This document shows positions 38,132 to 51,316 of a stretch of DNA of 64,000 nucleotides, one piece after another (position 1 is the stretch's first letter; every line of letters begins with the position of its first letter). The DNA is from Tulasnella sp. 424 (lineage: Eukaryota; Basidiomycota; Agaricomycetes; Cantharellales; Tulasnellaceae). The notes under the pieces were generated by a model, which did not search any database, had not been told where the DNA came from, and saw only the letters and a list, made by a program, of their open reading frames with translations. Both the position numbers and the translations under genes were made by a program. The stretch lies in NCBI GenBank assembly GCA_019633425.1, contig WSUB01000148.1, forward strand, positions 34,693 to 98,692. The letters run 5' to 3'.

Positions 38132-40776
38132 ACAGCACCAGCAGCAACAGCAGCAGCAGCAGCAGTACATCCAACCACACGCCGTATATCACAACCCACC
38201 TCCTCAACAACGTTCAACTCCTTATCCTCAACAACCTTCGGCCGTCCCACAACAACAGCTCGTCCAAGAGCAGCACCAATCTCAGCCAACCTCTTTGGAC
38301 GCCGCGGGAGACAGCATCGTCAAGCGCAAAAGGGGCCGTCCCAAGGGCTCAAAGACCAAGAACAGGCGGGTTGACGGTGTCCTTGTTCCCGTCCACTCCT
38401 TGGGTTCCGCCGCGACTTCGGCCACAGGGGCGTCGGCGAATATCACTGCACCCGAGGGAACAGCTGCAACACAGGACGGCGACGACGAAGACGATCTCGA
38501 TGAGCCCATGCTGGTCGAGCATTCCACAAACGCCGCGGCCTCCTCAAGTTCGCCGGTCCGCCCGAATCTTTCTCCCGACTTCCAGGACGGTCCCTCGTTC
38601 GGTTTAGGCGTCGGTCTTGCCCGTCTGGGTCACGGTGGTCCATCGTCATCCTCCGCACCTCAACCCCCACCATCCCAGCAGCAGCCACGAGTCATCAAAG
38701 ATTTTTACGACTTTCAGTGGCAGGTTATGGGTCTTTGTTCAACATTTTACGAGTCTGCGGGCGAACTTGTCGTAAGCTACTCTCCTTTTTTTTTCCCCCT
38801 GTCACATCATCGCCGTCTGATGACCTTTTCGGGGTTTTGCCTTGGTTATCCTCCGCCAGCGCAGCGCGGACCCAGAAGTTCTAGCCCAGTCTTTGTCTGT
38901 TGGGAGCGGCTTAGACCCTTTTACCATTCTACAAAACGCAAAGGATCTTTGCGAACTTTTGGTAAGTCGCTCCTTTGGGGTGGATGCGCTATCTATGTCC
39001 GACTCTAGGATGCTGACGGGTTCCTCCCAGATTGCAAATTCCCAAAGCCTCGCCCGAGGTCCCGTGCCCCCTCCTGTTCCACTTTCCATGTTCCCCTCAC
39101 ACTCCTTAGCCATCCCTGCAACCTCCGCATTTCCCCGTCCGGAGCCCTCCAGTTCGCCTCAGCGTCAGCCTAGCAATTTCTACCCAACCCCGATTTCCCC
39201 TAACCCTGCAGCTTTCAACCCCTACTCCATGCAATCCTCTTCATTCACCCGAGCAAGCACGGCGGCTCCGCCTTCTGCTCCAGGCCCATCGCAGCCACCT
39301 CAAGCTCAGCAAAGGCCAAGCACGAGCTCGAGCTTAAGCGGAGCAGTTACCGCCCCGCTCATCAATCCCCCTCAACAACCATCGTCGAATCCTCCTCCTT
39401 ATCCGCATTCGGCGATGGCTACGAATCAGCCAACAACTCAGTTGACCCAACCCGCTTCGATTGTTACACCAGTTCCGTCAAGATCCAACGTGCAGAGTAC
39501 TCACGGAGCATGGAGTGACGAAGAGACCGAACGATTGAAAACCCTGGCGGAGCAATCCAAATCCCGGACAAACAATGGAGACATCGACTGGGATTGGACG
39601 GTTGAACAGTTTGGTGAGACGAGAACAAGGTAGGCTTTCATGCACGCCGCGAGCGCCGGATGCAAGCTTACGCTCTATCGTTGAAGACACCAGATACTCA
39701 TTAAAGCGACCAATTTGGGCCTTAAGCCGACCTCGACCCATCCGAGTCGACTGCGGAAACGCCTTAGCATGCAGAATACCCAAGAGCAGGGGGCCGCGCC
39801 GTCGGGACTTTCTACACTCAGTCAGACGCCGCTATCGCACGACGTTCGGGAGGACCATCTCCCTCAGGGTGGCAGCGGAAGTCAATCGAGAGGGAGCGAT
39901 CCTTCTCCTCGACTTGGTCAATCTGCGGGCTTTACCTCCAACGAGGCACAAGGCCATTTTTATGCCCAGAACGCGCCTCATCCACCAACTGGTTCCCCAT
40001 CGGCCTCGGTGGGCTCGACCCCAACTCTCCCTTCACACGATCAACATGGTCAACAATCAAACCTTGCACGTCAGCATTACTCTTCGCACCAGCGTCGCCC
40101 ATCCTCTTCTGCGACGCAAGGGTCTTACCATGCGTCGCCCGCCATCAATCCCGCTGTGTCCACCCACCGCGAGGTGCCATCCCCTATCCAGGGTTCTTCT
40201 CAGCATCTCCCAGGTAACGCAAGTCAGTATTCCCAAAGCAGTCGAAGTGCATCGTACTCGTATTCCCAGCCGCAGGCGCAGAGCTTGGGACACCAACAAC
40301 GGAGTTCGGGTCCAGTGTCTGGACAACGATACCCCATCTCACCGCAGGTGCAGCAACAGCAGCATCCTGGCCGTTCTGTGTCGCACAGCGTTGGCCCGTC
40401 GACATCTCAGCCACCTGTAACGTCAAACATCGGACAGTACGGACAGCAGCAACCTCCAGCCTCGGCCCAATATGGAGGCCGCTCTTCCATGGAACAGGGC
40501 CTGGCCCTCCCGCGACAGTCGAATGGACACCAAGCCGCTCCACAACCTATGGGCCCTCCTGCTCTGCAGCGCGGGCAAGCGTATCAGTCCTCGTTATCTC
40601 ACCCGCAACAACCAAGCGGCCCGCCTCAATATTCGCCTGGAACATCCGATACTGCCACCGGTCCCCGTCCTGGGCCACAAGGAAGTGGTCCGCCGACATT
40701 CGGTCGACCTCAACAGCACCAAAGAACGTCGCAGTACCTTCCTCACGTTCCTGGACCGGGTGGTTCTTATCGTTAA
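38001..40776 (+). CDS. AT-hook plus SANT/Myb-like polyQ nuclear protein
   Basis: Exons 38001-38771, 38860-38961, 39031-39629 and 39687-40776 give 853 aa. In order: a 22-codon CAG/CAA tract (residues about 34-55), an AT-hook (KRKRGRPKGSKTKN), an acidic patch (DGDDEDDLDEPM), a conserved helix (IKDFYDFQWQVMGLCSTFYE), a Pro/Ser-rich region, and a Myb/SANT-like block starting HGAWSDEETERLKTLAEQSK and ending TRHQILIKATNLGLKPT. The last 300 residues are Gln/Ser/Pro-rich. AT-hooks bind the minor groove of AT-rich DNA, so a chromatin or transcription role is likely. I do not know a named orthologue. The ATG at 38001 is the first in frame; the upstream frame is open but has no ATG. Confidence 0.75.
38100..38165 (+). 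repeat. CAG/CAA trinucleotide tract coding polyglutamine
   Basis: Twenty-two codons, twelve Gln, one His, nine Gln, mostly CAG with CAA interruptions. Such tracts vary in length between strains. Confidence 0.9.
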
Positions 40777-41498
40777 AGCTCATCCCCCCACTCTGCTATC
40801 CGCACTCCCCTTCTCCCTTTCGTTTCTCCTAGTTGGCTGTTTCGAAACTTGATGTCCTTCGCACCGCAGAGGTGTGGTTCCCTACTCTCATTTGCTTGCA
40901 CATAGTTAATCCCAGGCGAGGAGTTTTGTCCTACAACTGGACAAGCGTTCCCGCTTCTGCTACATACACAATGGACGCTAAACTCGCCCTTTGTATTCTT
41001 TGGCATCTAACTGCCCGCGGTTGTCCAGCCTTTCCTTCGTTCTTCGCATTGTCTTCTCTTATTGCACGTCTGATGCTTTTTTTTTTTAGCTGTTTATGAA
41101 TAAATCTGTTTATCTGCCTGCGTCACATGCAGTGCACCCAAGCTTCCCAGGTTTAGGGGGCAAAAATGCCCGATTAGCTCTCGAAAAGGCGGTGCTCTTT
41201 TACACACACGACCAGAGAGCCCAATGGCTCGAATGCATGGGCCATCTCGATAGTCAGGCGGGTGGTAGTGTCCTTGATAATTTGAGTTGACCTTTTGCAA
41301 AAACCAATTTGTGTATCTGTTTCAAGGGTTATCGTGAACGAAATTTGATTTTGACTTGCATCCCCCGTTCGTACTTAATAGTTTACCATCAGACGGAAAT
41401 CTCGTTCTCCCCCTCCCCCCCGCCCCCCCCCCCTCGGTTGACCTGACATACTTTCAACGGCGCCATAGAAAAAAAAAACACCCGAGGCATTGCCCCCC
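40777..41498. other. intergenic with poly-C tracts
   Basis: T-rich 3' UTR-like sequence follows the stop at 40776. Near 41409-41434 is a nearly pure C run, then an A run at 41469-41478 just before the next ATG. No gene is seen. Confidence 0.5.
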
Positions 41499-42960
41499 AT
41501 GACCATGGACGTGGGCTTGTCTCGGCTTATAGGGTTCTCGGCCGATATCGCAGTATCAGGTACGACTTACGCAACGCTGGAATTCCTTCACCTCACTCTC
41601 GGCACTACTCCAGTCTTTTACTCAGTCCTTTTCGTCCTCGCGATCCGCAAACGGGTAAAATCCAATGGTGCCTTGGGCTTCATACCAGCGGTTCTCGTGA
41701 TTATGTTCCTCCTTAATACGGCGCAGCTAGGCATGCAAGCATCTCTTCTGCAAATAGGCGTTCCCACTAACGGCCATTCCCTTTTGCGTAGTATTACAGA
41801 GTGTGGATATTTACAGAGCCTTCTTTGTTTGGAACAACCTTCCTGGAGGATCGCAGGCTTACTTTTTTGATTGTTCAAACAAAATTCTACCCGCCAGAGA
41901 GTAAGCACGACGCTCGCCGTTTGGTATCACTTTGTTCTGATTGATCCCCCCCCCCCCCCTGTTTCAGCGCAATCCTTTGGATACTTGTACGTCCGGCTGT
42001 GACCCCATTGCTGTAAAAACCGGTATCGCTGACTTGCTTTTACTTTTAGAGCTTCATTACGGATGGACTCATTGTGCGAGAGGCTTGTTCCGTTTAGCGT
42101 CGAGAAACGCGGTTGACTAATCTTTGTATTTCAGATTTGGCGCCTCTTTGTAGTCTGGCTTCAGAACATCTACATCGTTATTATACCTTGTCTGTTGCTC
42201 GTTGCTGGTATGGGTGAGTGATGATTTAAGAGCAGAGCCTTGTCGTAGCACTGAGCTTTTCGGTTATCAGGCACTGGTATGGTGATGTACTATTATACCA
42301 TCGGGCGAATGCTCGAGAATTCGATGAGACTCACTCCAGAGATCGACAAGTGGTGGATCATCACCCTCGGTTTCACGATCGCGGTGAACGTCATCACACC
42401 AGGCTTGATCATCATCCGCTTGTGGTCTGTCTTTCTGTCTGATTTCCTTTCGCTATTCTAAATGTCGGAATCCCACAACAGGTGGATCGCCCAGCGAATC
42501 GGCGTCATTGGCTCTCGGTCATCACGACCATACAAGCAAATTGCGTGTGCATTGATGGAAAGCGGTTCGTTGTACACTGCCGCTACCACTAGCCACCTCG
42601 TGATCTTTGCTTTTGGATTCGTGCGTGTCTTCCCCTTAAATCTCCTCGCACCTACCTCGTTTAACTCCTTATTCACAGTATCCTGCACTTTGGATGTGGG
42701 GTTGCATACTACCGACGATTATCGCCTGCGTTCCTTGTCTCATCGTGCTACGGATCACGAAGCCCCCCCAAAAGCAAACTTTGCAACTGCAATATCGACC
42801 ATCCTGCAACGACAACACTGATGCTTATTCTCGAGTTCATATCAGTGTTACACGGCAAACATCTAGCAATCTAGCAAAACCACCAGGGCTAGAAGTGTAC
42901 GATTCGGTCTTTCGTCCATGGTCCACAAAGTCGGATGCTGGAGACTCGGTTCGGACCTGA
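41499..42960 (+). CDS. multi-pass membrane protein, fungal family of unknown function
   Basis: ATG 41499, stop near 42960, about seven exons. Hydrophobic segments follow one another: VFYSVLFVLAI, IPAVLVIMFLLN, ILWILSFITDGLIIW, IYIVIIPCLLLVAGM, WWIITLGFTIAVNVITPGLI, AATTSHLVIFAFGF, WMWGCILPTIIACVPCLIVL, giving six or seven membrane helices. DIYRAFFVWNNLPGG and SFITDGLIIWRLFVVW are motifs I associate with an expanded but uncharacterised integral membrane family in Agaricomycetes; that association is from memory. The cytosolic tail is polar. The first intron is uncertain: phase needs GTTCCC..TTACAG of only about 40 nt. One intron contains a 15-nt C run (41947 onward). Confidence 0.6.
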
Positions 42961-43819
42961 CGAACGCTGAAGGGATTAGAAGAGGGAAAAGAGTGATCGG
43001 TTCAAGGACGAATGGCACCGTCCCTTTTGGTCGATTCCTTGGGGATTTCCTCGTGCTATTGTGCAAACGAGTAGCGAACGAATGGCGATGGCCCACCTTC
43101 CATCCATCGCTATAGTCGTCTTCCCACCTTCATACGCTCTAGCTCACGTCGTGTCGTAGCTCGACATTCATCGCTTGGGTTGGCTTGGTGGTGACGTTCC
43201 GGGTTGAATGGCGAAGTGTAGTAGTAGTGTTCCGTCCTCCTGAAGAAGGATGACTTACATAATTCAAAGGGGTTTGATAAATAATCGAGGATTGCTGCGC
43301 TGCGCGGAGACAGGGAAAGCCGTTCGCTGCTGGCGTGTGGCTGTTTCGAGCGTGGTTCTATAAGCGCTTGCGGTATTTTCCGGCGGGAAAACAAGGCACA
43401 GGGATTTCCGCACTCTAGACGCCTTTGTTCGGCGGTTCCTGAAGCCAGCGACGTGGCAGCTGGTGAGCTAGCGAGGGTACTGTCGATTATGTTGCGCGAA
43501 GAGAGCGAGAGCGCGAGCGAGTCGTGGCAGAACGGGGGCGGGCATAGACACGGGCATCTGTGGCGTTTGTGGGCGGTGGCTGAGCTGCCTCGTGGGGTGA
43601 TGTCACAGTCATCAGTCGACGTTGAAATCGTGGTCACAGCTTTCGTCGTCGTCTTGCAAGGCGAAAGGTTCCGGAGAGGACGAAGGTGCGGGAGTAGACG
43701 CCCGTCAGTTGACCTGAGAGGTTCTGTGCGTGAGACCACCGAATTACGGATTGAATTTCAGCACGTGACCCTGAATTTGGGTCCTCCGTTTGATCTCTCT
43801 CTCACCCCCCTCTCAGCCT
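42961..43819. other. intergenic, no supported gene
   Basis: About 860 bp upstream of the coiled-coil gene. One minus-strand frame is open for about 200 codons but lacks an ATG and has unstructured composition, so I do not call it. Confidence 0.45.
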
Positions 43820-43829
43820 CTATATATAC
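43820..43829 (+). promoter_or_regulatory. TATA box of the coiled-coil gene
   Basis: ctatatatac lies 62-71 bp before the ATG at 43891, preceded and followed by CT-rich sequence. Confidence 0.6.
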
Positions 43830-43890
43830 CCCTCCTCATCTCCTCCCCTTCAGTCACTCCCCTCTCTTCGCGTCTCATCACCGACCAGCA

Positions 43891-46800
43891 ATGGCCCATC
43901 TGGTTGACAGAGAGAACACCGTTGTATTCGGAACAGTCGCCGCTATCCTCCTCTCCGTGATATGGAGCCAACGAGTTCGAAAGACAGAACAGGAATACGT
44001 CCTCAGAGTACGTTGGCCAAAATGACATTCCCTCCCGAAGGATTACTCATCGGCGTGCCCTTTAGATCAAAGTTCTCGAGTCCGCTCTCGCTGGCACGCG
44101 CCACGATAGCGAGGATTATGACGCCCGCCTCACAAAGTTGCAGAATCAGCTCAAGCATGCTGTCTCGGCCAAACATTCGGTGGACGAAAAGCTCGCTAAC
44201 GCCCTCAAAGTCAGCGAACGCGCATATCAATCGCTCGTCTTGGCCGACAAGCGGGAGACGGAGTTGGAAGAGGAAATCCGCAGGTTGAAAGCCTTGAAGG
44301 CATCCTCAGCATCTAGTGGCCGCGATTTGGACTCTGCGGAGAAGATGAGCGCTGAAGAGAGGACGAGATCCGAGAGCCTCTTGGCAAAAGTACGTGTTCA
44401 AACAGGGTCTTCCGTCTCGGCCGCGTCGGCGTTGACCGGGATCGTAACGCACAGGTCCACGATCTCGAAAGGGATCTCACACACGCCCGCGATCAGCTGC
44501 GAAGGATCGAGGAGCTCAAGCAGAACCTTTCCACGGAAATATCTAATCACAAGGCGCAAAGCGATGCCGCGTCGGAATTGGTAATTTCACATGCACCCCG
44601 GTCCAATATCCAAACCAATCTGATTGAATGTTCTTTCACAGCTATCGGATCGCGACAAAGAACTATCTACTCTTCGCAAGCGACTTGAGGAAGCCGAGCG
44701 CCACGCCAAGTTCATTGAAAAGGGCAAAAATTCCTTCGAAGAAACGTTACGGAAGACTAAGGCGGAACTCGCCGACGCTCGCTCCAAGGTACATCATACG
44801 CTCAACATATCTCCTCCGAGCTGGAATCTCACATCCTTCCCGTGACACCATAGCTATCAGTCCTTGAAGCTCTTGTAGCCGAAGTCCAACGGAAGAACTC
44901 GGAACTTGAAGCCCAGCTCGATGGCGCGCGGGCCGCATCCTCCGGTTCAGTGCGCGGTCCGCAGGCCCATGCGACCGAACTCTCGGGGCAAATTACCGAG
45001 CTGAAAAGGCAGCTAAAGGTCTCGAATCAGAGTCTCGTTGAAGCGAAGGAGAGGCACTCGGAGTGCGACCATCGAATCGCGGAGGCGTCTGGAAAGGTAG
45101 AATCTGCTCAGAAGGCTCTTGAAGAATTGAAGGCAAAGGTGCGATTATCGTGTATCTCCTCAGTTTCTCCAGACTTCTGAAAGTTCTTCGAACTAAAAGG
45201 CCGCAAGGACCGAGACCGAGCTTCAAAACTCTGGGTCATCGGCTGAGGCCTTACGTGTTGCAAAGGCTGAACTCGAGGACAAGCTTAGGTTAGCTGAGCA
45301 AAGACTTGAAATTAACCAGACAGAGGTAAGAAGAAGCAAGCGTCCCTTGGAAACAACGAGAACTGAGTCTTCTGTAGGTCTCCAGTCTGAATGATACGCT
45401 AGCCGCAACGAAGGCTACCCTCTCAGCGCAAGATGCTTTGAAAGCGGATTTGGAGTCTCGACTTGCCCGTGCCGAGGTGCTTCGGAACGAGTTGGAGTCG
45501 AAGATCGCAACACATGAGAAAGCGCTCGGATCCTCTGCCGAACAACTTTCGAAAGCGACAGCGGACCACCAAACTCTCCAATCCCGTTACTCGGAGCTAG
45601 AATCCACTCTTTCTGCTCGCGCTGGAGAACTCTCCTCGGCACTTCATGAACGGAAGGCTCTTGAGTCTGGATTGGAAACTCTCCGAGCGGAATTGGATCA
45701 TGCGCGGGCGATGGTCGCCACTCTGGAAAGGGAGAAAAGTAACTTGGCCCTAGGCGAAGGAGCATTGGCCGAAAAAGTATCGAATCTCGAGAGCGGCCTT
45801 CAGCAAGTCAAGGACGAAAAGGATCGACTGGAAGGGCTTCTCAAGGCGAAAGAGGTTGAATTGGAGAGAACTACCGCCGACCTGAAAGACACCACACAGG
45901 CCGAGGTAATTCGAGCCTTCTCATTCAAGTCCGAATGCAACTTACGACAGTTTCCATAGATTTCAGCTCTCCAGACTGAACTTTCATCCCTTCGCAATGC
46001 TCTCACCGATCTGGAGAGCGCCAAAGCAACTGCCGAATCAGAGCTTCACGACGTATCGACTAAATTGGCTGCCTCCGATGCTAAGCTTGTTGCTCAACTC
46101 GAGGTCGCAAATGGACTTCAGAATCAAATCAACACGCTTCGAGCCGAATTGACCTCCACCAAACACGAACGCGCCGAACTGGAAGCTTCGAACAAGTCCC
46201 TGTCGGATCAGCTGGAGACCTTGACTACGCAGTTGGGCGTCTCGTCCTCTGAGGTAAAGTTTCTATGGAATATTCCTGTGGCTACTCCCTAAAACATTAT
46301 TACTTGTAGCTTGATTCGCTCAAAAGATCCCACCATGGATTGCAAGACACTATCGTACTGCTGGAATCGGAGAAGGTTGCTTTGCGAGACACCGAAAAGG
46401 CCTTGACTAGTAAAGTGACATCACTTGAGAACGCCCTATCCCAACTCGGTACCGAGAAAGCGGAAATCTTGGATCAAGCCGCGGTCGTAAAGGAGTCTCT
46501 CGAGGCGTCTACTGGGCGGCTGCAGGCATCGGAGCAAGAAGTAAGGGCGCTGAGTCACTTCCGAGGCTATTCGCTAATGAACCTATTCAGGCGAAATCCC
46601 TTAGAGCCGAATTTGAAGCTGCTCGAGGGTCTATTTCAGTTCTCGAAACGGAAAAGGCCGATCTTGAGAAACAGATTGCCGATCTTCGTGCCGAAATTAC
46701 GATTCTCACTGTTCGGCTTGAGGAGAGCGGAGCGACTGATCGTGCTCTGCTGGGAAAGGTAAGCTCCAGCCCGACAATCCCACGGGCGGGTCTGAATAAT

Positions 46801-49800
46801 GCCTTGGACTTTCAGCTTGGCGAGGCGGAAGCCGAACTTCAACGACAAAGGGGACTAATTAATGACCTGGAAGCTGCTAAATCGAGCTTGACAAACGAGT
46901 TAGATGATGCAAAGGGCCAAATCGCTCAATCCCGCGCTGACGGCCAGTCCCTGGTCGCTCAACTCGCCCAATCCCAAACCCGAGCGACCGGCCTAGAAAC
47001 AGACAAGTCCACCTTAATCACCGAGGTATCGGATCTCTCGCGAAAGCTTTCAACCCTTGAAGAAACATATACTCTTTTGGTCCGTGAACGGGACAATATC
47101 GCAAGTGACTTGGAGGGAACGAAGAATCGGTTGAAGCAGGCAGAATCGAACGTACGTCACTTTTCTACCCAGATGGCTGAAACCTTGCCAACATGATGAT
47201 TTTCTGACAGGCGGATGAACTTGGTCAAGACCTCCATACGCTCAGGACAGCACACGCAGCGCTCCAGGCTGAGAAGATTGCCCTTTCAGAAAAAGCGGCG
47301 AAAACGGAGGCCATGATGCAAGACTTGAAGCACGAAATTCTCCGCTTAGAATCCGAGGCGGCAGTATCCCAAGAGGCCTTGTCTGCGGCACGAGACGAGG
47401 CCGCTGATCTTCGGCAGCGCATCGCAAGCCTTGAATCCAGGACCAGCGAGCTGGAGGTTCTCATAGCGACTTCGAATGGGGAAAGAGATAACCTCTCAGC
47501 TCAATTGGTCGAAAAAGACAAGGATATCAAGGACCATGAAGAAAAGGTTGCTGTTTTCTTTTCGTCTCTGCTAAATGGCGCTAATTTTTTTTCCTTGCAG
47601 AATGCCTCGTTGATCGCAGAAATCGATCGGCTTCGCGCACAGCTTGACCAACTGAATACACGAAATGCTGCGAGTCAGGACAGAATTGTTAATCTCGAGA
47701 AAGAGGCCGATGACCTGCGGGTCGCCAAGTCAGATTTGGAAACCCAGGTTTGCATTCGCTTCCTCTGAATACATATTTGTAGTTGCTCAAAAGTTCGATG
47801 GCCTGCAGATTTCCCAGCTCAAGGAATCTTCTGCAACATTGGATGCGACGTTGAAGCAGGTCGAGGTCGAGAAGCAAGACACCCTTCTGCGAGCCGAGGC
47901 GGCAGAGAAGGAGCATGCAGCTGCAAAGAGCGAAGTACGCTTGATGCAAATCTCGTAGATCACTAAATGGTTAACTCGTCGCTTCTGTTCCAGGTTGAAG
48001 TCCACATCGCGAGGCTTCTCGAAGCGCAAGAAGCTTACAAGGCTTTGACCGCGGAGAAAGACGAGCTGACGAGACAAGTTTTGGATATCAAGGCAGCGGC
48101 AGAGGCCTCGAACGGAAAGGTAGGAGAATGAACGTCGCGATCAAGACAAATTTGAACTCATTTTCTCCTTAGGTTCTCGAACTCGAGCGACAGCTTGTCA
48201 GTGCCCGAAATGACTTGAGTAAAGCGGTGGAGGAGAAGGGACATCTAATGCAAACAGTGGACGACATGAATGTCCAGCTGAATAGTGCCCGAGAACATGG
48301 GTCCTCCGCCGACGCCACCGTGACTACTCTCAACACGGCTTTAGCAGGCGCTGAGTCTAAAGCGCGGGATCTAGAGGCACTAGCTGCAAGTCAAGCGTCA
48401 CAGGTAACGTTTTCGCCGACTTCTTGACTGTCATTCGACGCCCCTAACCCAACCTTGCAGCTCACTTCTATCGGAGAAACGCTCTCCGCAACCAAATCCG
48501 ACAACGCCGCCCTTCACGTCGAACTCGAGGAGCTCAAAGCGCTTCGTACCACTCTTTCTGAGCTGAAAACCCAGCTGGCTTCGGCCAACGATCAAAACGA
48601 TGCGTTGCAGAAACTGTTGGATGAGAAGAAAGCAGAAGCCCAGGTAGGGTCTGCCAAGGTAAATGAAGTTGCACAGCACCAGCTGTTTGCTCGATGTTGA
48701 TGTTGATTCTCGTCTAGATCACGTCCCTTGAGAGTACTTTAGAAGAGTCGAAAACCGTGGCTACAGCCGAGGTAAGGTTTTCATTTCAATTTCGACTCAA
48801 TCTATGGTCCTCACACTCTGGTCGTTCAAGATCGCCGCCCTTCAAAAGCGACTAGAAGCTTCGGTTGCGGAAAACGCGCGGATAGAAGCTGAAAAGGCGG
48901 ATCTGCAGAAATCCATAGTAATAGCGGATGCAACGGCAAATGATGCTGGCAACAAGGTGCGACTTACTAGTCACATCTGGGGCGTGACCAAGCTGACGTC
49001 TGGCGATAGAATCGTGAGGTGGAGCAACTTCTGGCTTCCGTTCGTGCCCAGCTTGCAGATTCGGATCGTGAAAAGCTCGAGTTACACAACAAAGTGACCG
49101 AACTGGAGAAAGGCCACACAGAGCTCCAGCAGTCATTGAAGGATTCCGAAGGCCGCCTATCCGACTTGGGGAACGAATCGCTTCGTCTGAAGGGCGAGGT
49201 CGCCGGCCTCGCGAAAAGCCAGGATGAACTTCAAAAGGCCTTGGATGAGGCCAAGTTGAAGGCGCTCCACGACTCTGGGGACAGAGATGACCTCCTACAG
49301 CAAGTCAATCAGCTACAAGCCTCGAACGTTAAGGCAGCTCACGAGGTTCGTGGATTTCATCTGATTCTCACCGCCCTCTAAGCGCTGACGCTAGGAATTC
49401 TAGATCACCCAAACTCAAGCGAAATTGGCCCAATTGGAGGCAGAGAACTCGTCTCTCAACTCCAGGCTACAGTCGTCTGAGGATGCTGCTGCCGACCGCA
49501 TTAAAACGCTTGAGCTGGAAAATGCGGCTCTCCTGGCGAAACTTCCCCTTCCTGACGGAGCCCCAGGTCCGAATACCCCCACCAAGCCCGAGACTCCGGC
49601 ACTTCAAAAGCCTCGGAAGAGACTTGGCGCTTTTGCGGATCTAGAAGGTGGTAATCAGGTGGGTCACGCTCGGCGCCGCAGTGGGCGGACTGTCTCTCAC
49701 ACACGGTTTCCAGCTCGAAGAACTCGACCACGACATGGAAGAGCGCTTGACCGCAAAACATCCAGAACTCAATGAATACGACTATGATTGGGAAGATCGT

Positions 49801-50247
49801 ACCAGCGGTCGTGGTCCCATCGTCAGCGTTTCCCTGAACGATGAGCAGACCTCTTCAAGCGGTTCGCCTGAGAGCTCACTCCACCTTTCACAATCTCGCT
49901 CTCGCCGAAAGAGCATACTCCCTTCTGCCCCTCGTTTCCCCTCATTTGGCAAGCCCAAAGCGCCGGACAGTCCCGATAGCCAAAAGGAAAAGGACAGCAA
50001 GCATCGAGAACGCACGGTTTCCGGCGCCTCCGATACATCACGGCTACGCTTTTCCTTGTTCGGCCATAAACGGTCAGATGATAGTCTGAAGGACAAAAGC
50101 CGACCAAAGAGCGTCATTGCGGCGGGCCTTCCCAAACCCCGTCTTGACGGAGGTCTCGTCCCTCCCCTGGAATCCAGTCCGACTCTGATTAGAAAGGTTT
50201 CTGCAAAGCTCACTAGATCCAGAGACTCGATCTCCTCCGCCAAGTGA
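43891..50247 (+). CDS. very long membrane-anchored coiled-coil protein
   Basis: ATG 43891, stop TGA at 50245-50247. About twenty short introns interrupt one continuous heptad-rich reading, so the protein is roughly 1,650-1,700 aa. A single N-terminal membrane helix (VVFGTVAAILLSVIWSQRV) is followed almost entirely by coiled coil, with recurring units such as ITELKRQLKVSNQSLVEAKE and QLVAQLEVANGLQNQINTLR. Near the C-terminus come LPDGAPGPNTPTKPETPALQ, a short acidic block (HPELNEYDYDWEDRTSGRG) and a basic Ser-rich tail with repeated RFSLFG / SIL motifs, ending SRDSISSAK. There is no motor or enzymatic domain. It could tether membranes or link an organelle to the cytoskeleton; that is inference. 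Exact exon joins were not all resolved. I do not recognise a named homologue. Confidence 0.75.
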
Positions 50248-51139
50248 AAGGAAGAATTCTCGGTCATGCTTTTCTGACTCCTGGTTCCCTGCTCATTTCT
50301 TCAACCCCCCCACTCCAGTCCCTGTCTTTACCCAAACTTGCACATATATTATGGACATTCTGAGCATAAATGTATATAGACACCCATCTGTTTTAGGTTA
50401 TCTCACTCACTTGGTTTCTGAAGCGTGTCCTTCATTGACCGAGTGTAGCCGGAGCCATCGAGCGCGTGTCATGTTTAGCAGGTTGCTCACGTCTGGTTGA
50501 TACGACCTGGGTTCATACCACATGAGGAAAGTTTAAGCTACAGCATCAAAGATAATTTTCTACATCATGTTATGGGCCCAAAAGTTGGACATTACGATAC
50601 CAAGTTGGGCATAGCGTCAGGTGTCCGACAAGTCCATGACCGCGTCGCTTGGGCGGCTCGGTAAAACACAGGGGCTACGACCGTTAAATTACAGGTAAAA
50701 GACATGGTCGGTGGGTCTACACTAATTGTACTTTCAACCCGGAGAGAAAACAAACGGGTTCTGTGAGCATGATGCACTAACCGGTAGGATCCGCAGAATC
50801 CGTCGAATTTCGGATTCGGATTTCGGATGCGGTTCCAGGTATGGTGTAGCCTTAATCCGGCGGACAGAATCCGTGGATGGAATGTATGGGTCAAGCAGCT
50901 AGTTCTGGTGACAAATGAAGGCCAGGCAACTGTACCGTCTCTTGTGGGGGGCAGTTCCCACCCCAAGTGTACCAGCGGGCAAATCGGTCGTGGCCGGGGT
51001 CGGCAGCGATCGTGTTTGATTGGCATCAATGCTGGCTCTCTATTAACATCCCCAAAGGTCTTAAAGCCTTGGATTAAAGCAGCGAGAGCTTCAAGACTTC
51101 TAAAGCCTCAATCGTGCTCCTGGCAGGACGTGCCCAAGC
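50248..51139. other. intergenic, no supported gene
   Basis: 3' region of the coiled-coil gene followed by unassigned sequence. Frames are short. It runs into the duplicated block beside the assembly gap. Confidence 0.45.
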
Positions 51140-51219
51140 CTCCTCGCCTTCCATTAGAAGTGCTGATTCCTCGTCGGATGTCAGCTTCAACGGAACTTCG
51201 GCTTGGTAAGTTTTGTTTT
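51140..51219 (+). repeat. 80-bp block, left copy beside the assembly gap
   Basis: Identical to 51317-51396. It is most likely the same molecule's sequence placed on both sides of an unresolved join, not a biological duplication. Confidence 0.85.
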
Positions 51220-51316
51220 NNNNNNNNNNNNNNNNNNNNNNNNNNNNNNNNNNNNNNNNNNNNNNNNNNNNNNNNNNNNNNNNNNNNNNNNNNNNNNNNN
51301 NNNNNNNNNNNNNNNN
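51220..51316. other. assembly gap (97 N)
   Basis: A run of 97 unknown bases. Its true length is probably arbitrary or negative, because the flanks are identical. Confidence 0.98.

Noticed and set aside
43110..43739. Minus-strand open frame of about 200 codons upstream of the coiled-coil gene
   Set aside because: It has no ATG start, a disordered Arg/Ser/Pro composition and no motif; it probably overlaps a promoter.
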